Positions 1 to 5,687 of a stretch of 6,555 bases of DNA are shown piece after piece. The notes under the pieces were generated by a model that did no database searches, was not told the origin of the DNA, and was given only the letters and a program-made list of their open reading frames with translations. How positions within the stretch are numbered: the first letter of the stretch is position 1; each line of letters starts with the position of its first letter. The DNA comes from Planctomycetaceae bacterium. GTDB taxonomy: Bacteria; Planctomycetota; Planctomycetia; Pirellulales; Thermoguttaceae. The stretch spans positions 1 to 6,555 of the forward strand of contig JAITQV010000334.1 in NCBI GenBank assembly GCA_031288765.1, read 5' to 3'. The position numbers and the translations under genes are program-made.

Positions 1-178
1 CATGGTTAATTTTCAGGATGAATGGAATAAACGAGCAAAATTATACAAAAGCGATATTACATGGATTGATGCATTCCTTCAACAGTTTAAAAGGGGATTT
101 CTTAGCGATTGAATTTGAATCACCGAAGGTTGAATTGATACCGATTTTCTTTTCCATTTTAACGGTTAAACGACGGGC

Positions 179-325
179 ATTTTCCGAACCGGACAACTGT
201 TTTTCAAGATCGGAAACAGATTTTTCAAGACCGGAAACAGGTTTTTCAAGACCGGAAGCAGGTTTTTCAAGACCGGAAGCAGGTTTTTCAAGATCGGAAA
301 CAGGTTTTTCAAGACTCACAAGGAA
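179..325. repeat. Tandem array A, 21-bp period, about 7 units
   Basis: The run TTTTTC recurs at 200, 221, 242, 263, 284 and 305, exactly 21 bp apart, each followed by AAGAYCGGAARCAGR. A diverged first unit starts at 179 and the last unit (305-325) diverges after TTTTTCAAGAC. Units from 221 to 304 differ at only a few positions. Translated on the plus strand the unit reads FSRPETG, on the minus strand LEKPVSG; the latter puts a leucine every seventh residue as in a coiled coil. The locus directly abuts array B and keeps the same period. Confidence 0.93.
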
Positions 326-331
326 TTGTCT

Positions 332-792
332 ATTTTCGAAAACACGTCATTTGTATTTGCATACGCGTTATTCGTATTTAGCTACGAGTCATTCGTATTT
401 AAATACAGATCACTCGTATTTATATACGAGCGATTGGAGTGAGATACGAGTCGTTCGTATTCGAATACGGGGTATGCGTATTGGGGTACGAGTCATTCGT
501 ATTTAAGTACGCGTTGTCCGTCTCCAAATACAAATCTTCCGTATTCAAATACGAATCCTCCGTATCCAAATACAAATTTTCCGTATTTAAACACAAATCG
601 TCCGTATTTAAATACGAATCTTCTGTATTTAAATACAATTCGCCCGTATCTAAATACGAGTCTTCTGTATCCTAATACAAATTTTCCGTATTTAAACACA
701 AGTTGTCCATATCTAAATACGATTTTTTTGTATTTAAATATAAATTTCTTGTATCCCAATACAATTCATTCGTATTTAAATGCGAATTGTCC
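332..792. repeat. Tandem array B, 21-bp units with GTATTTAAATAC dyad
   Basis: Twelve-base dyads begin at 353, 374, 395, 416, 437, 457, 478, 499, 520, 541, 562, 583, 604, 625, 646, 667, 688, 709, 730, 751 and 772, with degenerate edge units at 332 and 793. The spacing is 21 bp throughout except that unit 437 is 20 bp. The consensus is GTATTTAAATAC plus a 9-nt spacer close to RARTYNTYC. By hand count the left arm GTAT is exact in 18 of 21 units and the right arm ATAC in about 14, while the middle four bases vary. Fully self-complementary examples are at 395, 457, 604 and 625. Role unknown: protein-binding array, structured transcript, or a decayed repeat-protein gene. Confidence 0.93.
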
Positions 793-804
793 GTAATGAC
801 ATCC

Positions 805-846
805 GAATGATTTGTTTATTGGGGTGAATGATTTGTTTTTACGAAC
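805..846. repeat. Two-unit 21-bp direct repeat C
   Basis: GAATGATTTGTTT occurs at 805-817 and again at 826-838, exactly 21 bp apart. The remaining eight bases of each unit differ (ATTGGGGT against TTACGAAC). It sits 12 bp beyond the last degenerate unit of array B, so three unrelated repeat units with one shared period lie in a row. Confidence 0.8.
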
Positions 847-1131
847 ACGCTGTCAATAACCGATTGTGTGCCGACGGAATTTCTTTTTTTATGAAATAAA
901 TTTCTTTCTTTTATCTTACGGTTAACAATTCAAGAGCTCGGCAATCGTTCGGCGAAGGGTTGTATTGGCGTTAGCCGACATGGAATTTGTACGATGTTGG
1001 TTATTTTGATTGCCTATCGGCAAATTATTTGGTATTTTGTTTTTTAATACGGAACACACTGAAGTTATCGTTCTATACTTTTCCGCGTTTTCCGCGTTAA
1101 GAAAAATCCAAACAATATAATTCAGTATTAA

Positions 1132-1161
1132 ACGACTGAATAATTACATTCTTGGTTTTTT
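1132..1161. repeat. Direct repeat, left copy
   Basis: The left copy begins CGACTGAATAATTA and continues, after a 5-nt insertion, into TTGGTTTTTTAGAAC. It matches the copy at 1519-1546 in the same orientation. The two copies bracket about 385 bp that contains three hairpins and no clear gene. Confidence 0.7.
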
Positions 1162-1240
1162 AGAACTTTTGTAGAGCAAAATTGACATTCTGCTGGGAAT
1201 GTATCACTCGGTAGAGTATCTTCATCAACAAATTGAAGAA

Positions 1241-1270
1241 TTCCAATTACCGATTGGAAAATAGTAATTG
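1241..1270. other. Two mutually exclusive hairpins
   Basis: TTCCAAT (1241-1247) is the exact reverse complement of ATTGGAA (1253-1259), loop TACCG. CAATTAC (1244-1250) is the exact reverse complement of GTAATTG (1264-1270). The left arms overlap, so a transcript could form one or the other but not both. Whether the region is transcribed is unknown. Confidence 0.5.
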
Positions 1271-1367
1271 CTGCATTTTTCCTATCCAAATGCTTCAAAA
1301 AGACACAAATTCGCCAAAAATTGTTGCTATATAAAACAATTCGGTCTGATTTTCCGATTTTTTCCCG

Positions 1368-1391
1368 AATGGCGGTCAAAAACCGACCATT
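1368..1391. other. Hairpin, 9 bp with one bulge
   Basis: AATGG-CGGT pairs with ACCG-(A)-CCATT around the loop CAAAA. On the plus strand the right arm runs into TTTT (1390-1393), which gives it a weak resemblance to an intrinsic terminator in that direction, but no plus-strand gene ends here. On the minus strand there is no T run. Confidence 0.45.
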
Positions 1392-1400
1392 TTCAAGAAG

Positions 1401-1424
1401 GCTTTACCGATTCGGAGGTAAAGC
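1401..1424. other. Perfect 8-bp hairpin
   Basis: GCTTTACC (1401-1408) and GGTAAAGC (1417-1424) are exact reverse complements around the 8-nt loop GATTCGGA. Neither side has a T run, so it does not look like a terminator. It lies only 9 bp from the bulged hairpin at 1368-1391. Confidence 0.55.
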
Positions 1425-1518
1425 ACATTTATTTGGAGACAGCAAAGCAACACTTCTGTAATTCCGATCAAATTATTTTTAACTTATTGCTTCGTTGCAA
1501 AACCCGAAAATAAACAAC

Positions 1519-1546
1519 CGACTGAATAATTATGGTTTTTTAAGAA
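1519..1546. repeat. Direct repeat, right copy
   Basis: CGACTGAATAATTA followed by TGGTTTTTTAAGAAC, the same orientation as the copy at 1132 but without its 5-nt insertion. It ends about 20 bp from the 3' end of the tRNA-Ala gene and does not include any tRNA sequence, which argues against a classical tRNA-derived att pair. Confidence 0.7.
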
Positions 1547-1565
1547 CAATTGCCTATGAATCCAG

Positions 1566-1638
1566 TGGAGCCAGACGGACTTGAACCGACGACCCCCGCG
1601 TTGCAAACGCGGTGCTCTCCCAACTGAGCTATGACCCC
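1566..1638 (-). tRNA. tRNA-Ala, anticodon UGC
   Basis: Read on the minus strand this 73-nt gene folds as a full cloverleaf. The acceptor GGGGTCA pairs with TGGCTCC and includes the G3:U70 wobble that identifies alanine tRNAs, and the discriminator is A73. The D arm has AGCTCAGTTGGGAGAGC. The anticodon stem CCGCG/CGCGG encloses the loop TTTGCAA, hence anticodon TGC reading GCA and other GCN codons. The T arm contains GGTTCAAGTCC. The 3' CCA is not encoded (CTGG follows A73) and must be added by the nucleotidyltransferase. The 5' end overlaps the stop codon of the upstream membrane-protein gene, so the tRNA is probably released from a shared transcript by RNase P. No promoter of its own is evident. 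Confidence 0.97.
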
Positions 1639-1955
1639 ATCTTCTTTTCTTCCATAAGATTTTCTTTCCTATCAACTTGCAAACTATTCCGGCTTGATGT
1701 TTCATACGAAAAAAGCGTCTCAAAATACGTTTTCACTATATCGTAAATTCCTATTAAAATTGACACCGAAAGAAAAACCGTCGCAAATGTCCAATACAAT
1801 ACATAATAATAAGGTTCGTCAACCGGCGATGTCAGCCCGCCGAAAATCATCAGCATTAAAGAAAACAACAATAACATAAACATTAAACGGCGACGCCACG
1901 GAAAAAAAATACCCGTTCGCCCGTCGCCAATTTTTTTGTTATGTGTTATCGTCAT
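1629..1955 (-). CDS. Small two-helix membrane protein
   Basis: This 108-residue protein is of unknown function. ATG 1955 is preceded 6 nt away by GGAG (1962-1965), a good ribosome binding site. The basic segment WRRR (20-23) precedes hydrophobic helix 1 (about 24-41), a short acidic loop (TSPVDEPYYY) follows, then helix 2 (about 51-74) and a charged, lysine/glutamate-rich tail. The positive-inside rule puts both ends in the cytoplasm. It starts 11 bp after the stop of the 78-residue gene, so the two are probably translated from one mRNA. Its last codons and TAG stop (1629-1631) lie inside the first ten bases of the tRNA-Ala gene on the same strand. I do not recognise a domain; a membrane-anchored accessory protein is all that can be said. 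Confidence 0.75.
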   Translation of the reverse strand: MTITHNKKIGDGRTGIFFPWRRRLMFMLLLFSLMLMIFGGLTSPVDEPYYYVLYWTFATVFLSVSILIGIYDIVKTYFETLFSYETSSRNSLQVDRKENLMEEKKMGS

Positions 1956-1966
1956 TTTTTACTCCG

Positions 1967-2203
1967 CTATTTGCGGTAACCCAACGACTTAATCACCGAA
2001 AGCATTTCCTCATACGTAATAAAACGGCGGCGATTTTGGAATTTATACTGATCTATCGCTTCTGCAAGTTGCTGCGCATCAGGTGAAAGACCATCATAAC
2101 AACTCGAAAAATTACGGCGTTCCACTCCCGGAGGTGGACTGCCTCCGCCTGAATTCATGCCGCGCCGTTGCACAAAGGGATAGTTTAATGAATCTGTACT
2201 CAT
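1967..2203 (-). CDS. Conserved small soluble protein, function unknown
   Basis: This 78-residue protein begins at ATG 2203, with AAGGA (2211-2215) 7 nt upstream as ribosome binding site. The first 35 residues are low-complexity and probably disordered, including GGGSPPP (19-25). The rest looks like a compact helical domain: GLSPDAQQLAEAIDQYK (38-54), then RRRFITYEEMLSVIKSLGY (58-76). From memory, this C-terminal pattern recurs in short planctomycete hypothetical proteins, but I could not search for it. No catalytic motif, signal peptide or membrane segment is seen. It ends 11 bp before the two-helix membrane protein, whose ribosome site lies in the gap, so the pair is almost certainly co-transcribed, reading on toward tRNA-Ala. 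Confidence 0.82.
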   Translation of the reverse strand: MSTDSLNYPFVQRRGMNSGGGSPPPGVERRNFSSCYDGLSPDAQQLAEAIDQYKFQNRRRFITYEEMLSVIKSLGYRK

Positions 2204-2428
2204 CGGCTTTTCCTTAAATTGCTGTATGCAAAATTGTTTTTAATTCTAAAAAATGTTATAGAGCAAAAAATTCTAAATTTTTTATTTTCTATATTAAAAC
2301 AAACGTAAGAACAATCCAATACCGGATTTCACGCAATATCTGGACTTATTTTCATACCGCCTTTGATAATCATGCCCCATTGTCAATTAAAATTTATCAA
2401 GTAACTTATTAAATATCCGCATCAAATC

Positions 2429-2456
2429 TTGAATTTTTAATCTTCATTGTTATAAT
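2429..2456 (+). promoter_or_regulatory. Possible plus-strand promoter in AT-rich DNA
   Basis: TTGAAT (2429-2434), a 16-bp spacer and a perfect TATAAT (2451-2456) form a sigma-70-like promoter pointing toward mutS, about 570 bp ahead of it. The -10 box forms the left arm of the dyad at 2447-2473. In such AT-rich DNA a match of this quality can occur by chance. Confidence 0.3.
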
Positions 2457-2473
2457 AATCCCCATTATAACAA
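2447..2473. promoter_or_regulatory. Perfect 10-bp inverted repeat, candidate operator
   Basis: TTGTTATAAT (2447-2456) is the exact reverse complement of ATTATAACAA (2464-2473), separated by AATCCCC. With one extra base on the right, the similarity extends to CATTG/CAAATG. The left arm contains a TATAAT box, so a bound regulator would cover it. It could equally be the stem of a small hairpin in a transcript. Confidence 0.4.
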
Positions 2474-2927
2474 ATGATTTAAATGTAAATAAGTCCCCTA
2501 CTGCATCTTTTTATTATTATTTTTCAATCTTTCATCAAATCTATTATACTTTATATTGTATTCCGATGATAAAAAAAGTGTTCCTTACATGTCTTTTGAA
2601 AATTGATAAAAAGACTTTTCCGCTATTTTCTACTATTTTTGAGGCTATTATACTTTATTTTCGACAGTTTTTATACAGAATACCGACAAGTTTTCCCCAC
2701 ATCATTAAGTTTCGCAATCCTTATTTTACAAAGGTATTTCATAAAAAAAACCGGTTACAAACTTTTTTCTTGCTCTTCTTAACACCCTCATCATATATTT
2801 ATATTTCTTTTTTATATTTATTTCTCATTAAAAAAGTATTTTGCACTCCGCCAATCACTAATTAAGTATTTTTTTCAATTTTCACTTCAAGGTTTAATAT
2901 TCTCATTCCAAATTGATGAAAATGAAG

Positions 2928-2949
2928 TTTTCCGCCATACTGGCGAAAA
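2928..2949. promoter_or_regulatory. Inverted repeat just upstream of mutS promoter
   Basis: TTTT-C-CGCCA-TAC-TGGCG-AAAA: a 5-bp GC-rich stem (2933-2937 with 2941-2945) flanked by T4 and A4 that extend the pairing past one bulged C. It ends 5 bp before the -35 box of the mutS promoter. It may be a regulator-binding dyad or the end of an upstream transcript; on either strand a T run is at best four bases. Confidence 0.35.
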
Positions 2950-2954
2950 ACACA

Positions 2955-2981
2955 TTAACAATGTCGGTTGTATTGTATAAT
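2955..2981 (+). promoter_or_regulatory. Probable mutS operon promoter
   Basis: TTAACA (2955-2960, five of six matches to TTGACA), a 15-bp spacer and a perfect TATAAT (2976-2981). Transcription would begin near 2988, giving a leader of roughly 47 nt before ATG 3035. The spacer is 2 bp shorter than ideal. The position also argues against the upstream in-frame TTG at 2993, which would lie almost at the transcript's 5' end. Confidence 0.55.
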
Positions 2982-3034
2982 ATTCAGCCGGTTTGTACCA
3001 GATCAATTCAGGATGGGAAAAACCTCCTCCTCCC

Positions 3035-5677
3035 ATGTCTTCTAATTCAAATATGATGACTCCTATGATGAAGCAATATCTCGAGGCAAAAAAAATATGT
3101 CCCGAAGCGTTATTGCTTTTTCGTATGGGTGATTTTTACGAAATGTTTCTCGAAGATGCCAGAATTGCGGCACAGGTTCTTGGTTTGGCATTAACCAGCC
3201 GTGAAAAAGGTCCCAATGCTATGCCAATGGCAGGATTTCCACATCATCAACTCGATTCTTATATTGCGAAACTGATTGCAGCCGGATACCGTGCCGCAGT
3301 CTGTGAGCAAATGGAAGATCCGAAAAAGGCAAAAGGTATTGTCAAAAGAGAAGTTACGCGGATTGTTACTGCCGGAACTCTCACAGAGGAAACATTGCTA
3401 AATCCCAAACAATCAAACTTTTTGGCATCAATTTGCCAGGATTCGAGAACACCGAATCTCGAAGTTGGTTTGGCTTGGGTTGAATTGTCAACCGGAGAAT
3501 TTTTTGCCACAACAGTTCCCGACAGGCAAGTTGCCGAACAGATTGCCAGAATTTCGCCGTCGGAAATTATTTTCAGCGACAAAGAACTTTTTGATTGTCC
3601 GATTTTATTCAAAGTTCAATTGACAAAACGTCCCGATTGGACATTTGGATACAGAACGGCTCAGGATTTACTTTTGAAACAGTTTGGAACGTCCACTCTC
3701 GAAGGTTATGGTTTTTCGGATAAACCGGTTGATAAACCGGCAATTCGGGCGGCTGGGGCGATTCTTAGTTATTTGAACGAAACACAACGTCAAATTTCAG
3801 TTCAAATAGATTCTATTACTTTGTATCGCATAGATTCTCAATTGGAGATTGACGAAATCAGCCGTCGCAATCTCGAAATCACAACTACAATTCGCGGAGG
3901 TAATCGGGAAGGTTCGCTTCTTTCGGTGATAGATCGATGTATTACGGCTATGGGGTCGCGGCTCATAGCGGATTTCATTTCCAGTCCTTTGGCGAACATT
4001 GCAACAATTAACGCCCGATTGGATGCAGTGGAAGAATTATATCACAAAGATTTGGCGGTAAAAGATATACGGGAAAATTTGCGGCGTATTTACGATCTTC
4101 AACGGATTTTGACACGAATTCTTCAAAACCGCGGAACACCTCGTGATTTGGTAATGATTGCTCGGACGTTGCGGACATTGCCGTTTTTTCGCGTTAAATT
4201 GGAAAAATCAGTCAGTTCTCTGTTAAAATCAATTCGCGAAGGTATTGATCCGTGTGAATCGTTGTTTGAGTTGCTTTCCTCTGCCTTAGAAGATGAAGCT
4301 CCGATTAATTTCAAAGACGGCGGTTTTATCCGATCCGGTTTTAATACCGAACTGGACGAGTTGCGGCATCTTCAAAGCGGCGGAAAAGATTGGATAGCAC
4401 AATATCAGGCAATGGAAGTTAATCGTACCGGAATTCCAAGTTTGAAAGTGGGTTATACACAGGTTTTTGGTTATTACATAGAAATTACGAATGCCCATCG
4501 CGATAAGGTTCCCAAAGATTATGTTCGGAAAATGACGCTCAAGAATGCGGAACGGTATATCACGCCGTTGCTTAAAGAGTATGAAGAAAAAATTCTCACG
4601 TCAAAAGAACGGGCAAATATTATGGAACTTGAATTATTTGAAATGCTTTGCAAAAAAACTTGTGAGAAACGGCAATCAATGCAAAGTGCGGCACGGGCTT
4701 TAGCGGCGTTGGATGTTATTGTTTCGCTTGCTTTAATTGCACGGGAAGGCGGGTATTGCCGACCGCAATTGATTGATGAACCGATTTTGAAAATAGTTGA
4801 AGGTCGTCATCCGGTGCTTGATACATTGGAACCTGCGGGAACTTTTGTTCCGAATGATACTTTGCTTGATGACGAACATGGTCAGATTCAATTGATTACC
4901 GGTCCCAATATGGCAGGTAAAAGTACATTTATTCGTCAAACCGCTTTACTTTGTGTCATGGCTCAAATGGGAAGTTTTTTGCCGGCGCGTGAAGCGGTTA
5001 TAGGAATTTGTGATCGAATTTTCGCACGAGTGGGAGCCAGTGACGAAATTTCACGCGGTCAGAGTACCTTTATGGTTGAAATGACGGAAACCGCCCGAAT
5101 CTTAAATCAGGCAACACACCGAAGTTTGGTGATTCTTGACGAAGTGGGACGCGGAACCAGTACTTACGATGGAATTTCATTGGCATGGGCAATTGTTGAA
5201 TATCTGCACGATAAAATCGGATGCCGGACTTTGTTTGCTTCTCATTATCATGAATTGACCGATTTGTCGGAAACGTATGAAAGAATCCGTAATTTAAATG
5301 TTGCGGTAAAAGAACAGAATGATAATATTGCTTTCCTGCATAAAATTATACCCGGTGCGGCGGATAAAAGTTATGGAATTTACGTCGCAAAAATTGCCGG
5401 TATTCCCAAAGGTGTTGTGAAACGTGCAAGAGAAATTTTGGACGAACTTGAGCAGACGCATGTTAAAGTAACAACTCATAGCAATGAGTCTGAAATTTTT
5501 CCGAATGTTCGGCGGAAAGTGGTCGGTGCGATACAATTTTCTTTGTTCGGACCGGAAAATCATCCGGTTATTGAAGAGTTGCGCGATCTTGATGTTGACA
5601 ATCTGAAACCGCTTAACGCCCTTCAACTTGTTGCGAAATGGAAAGATATTGTACGAAATCGTGAGTCAAAAAATTAA
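3035..5677 (+). CDS. mutS: DNA mismatch repair protein MutS
   Basis: MutS binds base mismatches and small loops as a dimer and uses ATP to become a sliding clamp that recruits MutL. The 880-residue product is full length (E. coli: 853). In order: mismatch-binding domain with the Phe-X-Glu motif GDFYEMF (F34, E36), connector (about 130-255), lever and clamp (about 270-575, including GYYIEITNAHRDKVP), and C-terminal ABC ATPase. The ATPase shows Walker A GPNMAGKST (623-631), signature STFMVEM (677-683), Walker B LVILDEVGRGTST (D702, E703) and SHYHEL (H737, H739). QFSLF (834-838) fits the beta-clamp-binding consensus. I chose ATG 3035 because the protein then begins shortly before the conserved TPMMKQYLEAK and the promoter leaves a sensible leader; no clear Shine-Dalgarno precedes it, and ATG 3053 is possible. 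The FabI-like gene follows after 10 bp. This is a MutS1-type, not a MutS2, since the mismatch domain is present and no Smr domain is seen. Confidence 0.97.
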   Translation: MSSNSNMMTPMMKQYLEAKKICPEALLLFRMGDFYEMFLEDARIAAQVLGLALTSREKGPNAMPMAGFPHHQLDSYIAKLIAAGYRAAVCEQMEDPKKAKGIVKREVTRIVTAGTLTEETLLNPKQSNFLASICQDSRTPNLEVGLAWVELSTGEFFATTVPDRQVAEQIARISPSEIIFSDKELFDCPILFKVQLTKRPDWTFGYRTAQDLLLKQFGTSTLEGYGFSDKPVDKPAIRAAGAILSYLNETQRQISVQIDSITLYRIDSQLEIDEISRRNLEITTTIRGGNREGSLLSVIDRCITAMGSRLIADFISSPLANIATINARLDAVEELYHKDLAVKDIRENLRRIYDLQRILTRILQNRGTPRDLVMIARTLRTLPFFRVKLEKSVSSLLKSIREGIDPCESLFELLSSALEDEAPINFKDGGFIRSGFNTELDELRHLQSGGKDWIAQYQAMEVNRTGIPSLKVGYTQVFGYYIEITNAHRDKVPKDYVRKMTLKNAERYITPLLKEYEEKILTSKERANIMELELFEMLCKKTCEKRQSMQSAARALAALDVIVSLALIAREGGYCRPQLIDEPILKIVEGRHPVLDTLEPAGTFVPNDTLLDDEHGQIQLITGPNMAGKSTFIRQTALLCVMAQMGSFLPAREAVIGICDRIFARVGASDEISRGQSTFMVEMTETARILNQATHRSLVILDEVGRGTSTYDGISLAWAIVEYLHDKIGCRTLFASHYHELTDLSETYERIRNLNVAVKEQNDNIAFLHKIIPGAADKSYGIYVAKIAGIPKGVVKRAREILDELEQTHVKVTTHSNESEIFPNVRRKVVGAIQFSLFGPENHPVIEELRDLDVDNLKPLNALQLVAKWKDIVRNRESKN

Positions 5678-5687
5678 AGGCGGAAAA

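Larger units (their letters stand above)
18..796 (+). pseudogene. Possible frameshifted heptapeptide-repeat ORF (doubtful)
   Basis: From ATG 18 a plus frame stays open to 506; it has no stop back to position 3, so it may begin left of the window. It reads about 55 unique residues, then roughly seven FSRPETG-type heptads (array 179-325), then YLNT-containing heptads. One 21-nt unit near 430-450 is 1 nt short. After it, the YLNTNxP reading continues in the next frame, without a stop, until TAA 794-796. Restoring that base would give a protein of about 259 residues made mostly of heptads. Against it: a CAGG just before ATG 18 is too close to act as a ribosome site, the unique part is unlike any family I know, and the repeat leaves four of six frames mostly stop-free, so openness proves little. 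A minus frame (41-319, GTG start, LEKPVSG heptads, coiled-coil-like) is a rival reading of the first array. Confidence 0.25.
847..1565. other. Gene-free stretch, hairpins and a direct-repeat pair
   Basis: No convincing gene is visible. Short open frames (for example minus 1128-1379, 83 residues, and plus 1268-1513, 81 residues) lack a ribosome binding site I would trust and resemble no family known to me. The stretch holds a small inverted repeat TTGCC-TATC-GGCAA (1010-1023), a tandem TTTTCCGCG doublet near 1080-1097, three hairpins between 1241 and 1424, and the two direct repeats listed separately. Confidence 0.6.
2216..2950. other. AT-rich divergent intergenic region
   Basis: Between the minus-strand small-protein gene and mutS lies about 740 bp of very AT-rich DNA without a convincing gene. 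The 99-codon plus frame at 2566-2865 is rich in F, I, K, L and Y, as expected of AT-rich noncoding DNA, and lacks a ribosome binding site. The stretch holds an all-AT inverted repeat AAAAAATT-CTA-AATTTTTT (2265-2283), a dyad around a promoter-like box (2447-2473), CTATTATACTTTAT twice (2541 and 2645), and an imperfect direct repeat AAATTGATRAAAA...TTTTCCGCYAT at 2600-2626 and 2910-2938. Confidence 0.6.

Noticed and set aside
41..319. Minus-strand frame with LEKPVSG heptads as a coiled-coil protein
   Set aside because: It starts only at a GTG without a ribosome site, meets a stop at 347-349 between the two arrays, and its openness follows from the 21-bp repeat. Kept only as an alternative reading of array A.
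420..759. Minus-strand frames rich in YLNT or FKYGRFV heptads
   Set aside because: They are the mirror of the plus frames created by the palindromic unit and have no unique flanking sequence or start signal.
332..792. CRISPR array
   Set aside because: The period is 21 bp with a 12-bp dyad and 9-nt spacers; CRISPR repeats are about 23-47 bp with unique spacers of 25 bp or more, and no cas gene is in view.
1132..1566. Integrative element inserted at the tRNA-Ala 3' end
   Set aside because: The direct repeats contain no tRNA sequence and no integrase is present, so a tRNA att site is not supported.
1484..1723. Minus-strand frame containing GHSSVGRAPRLQRGGRRFKSVW
   Set aside because: This is the translated shadow of the tRNA-Ala gene, a well-known false protein pattern.
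2690..2703. DnaA-box-like TTTTCCCCACA near 2693
   Set aside because: A single imperfect match in AT-rich DNA with no cluster of further boxes nearby does not support an origin.
2566..2865. 99-residue plus-strand ORF rich in F, I, K, L and Y
   Set aside because: Composition is that of AT-rich noncoding DNA, there is no ribosome binding site, and it resembles no family I know.
2993..3034. TTG at 2993 as the mutS start
   Set aside because: It would add a low-value MYQINSGWEKPPPP leader and lies about 5 nt from the predicted transcript start; ATG 3035 fits better.
5628..5687. ATG at 5628 as the reductase start
   Set aside because: It would overlap mutS by 50 bp and add 20 residues ahead of the normal FabI N-terminus, whereas ATG 5688 has a good ribosome site.
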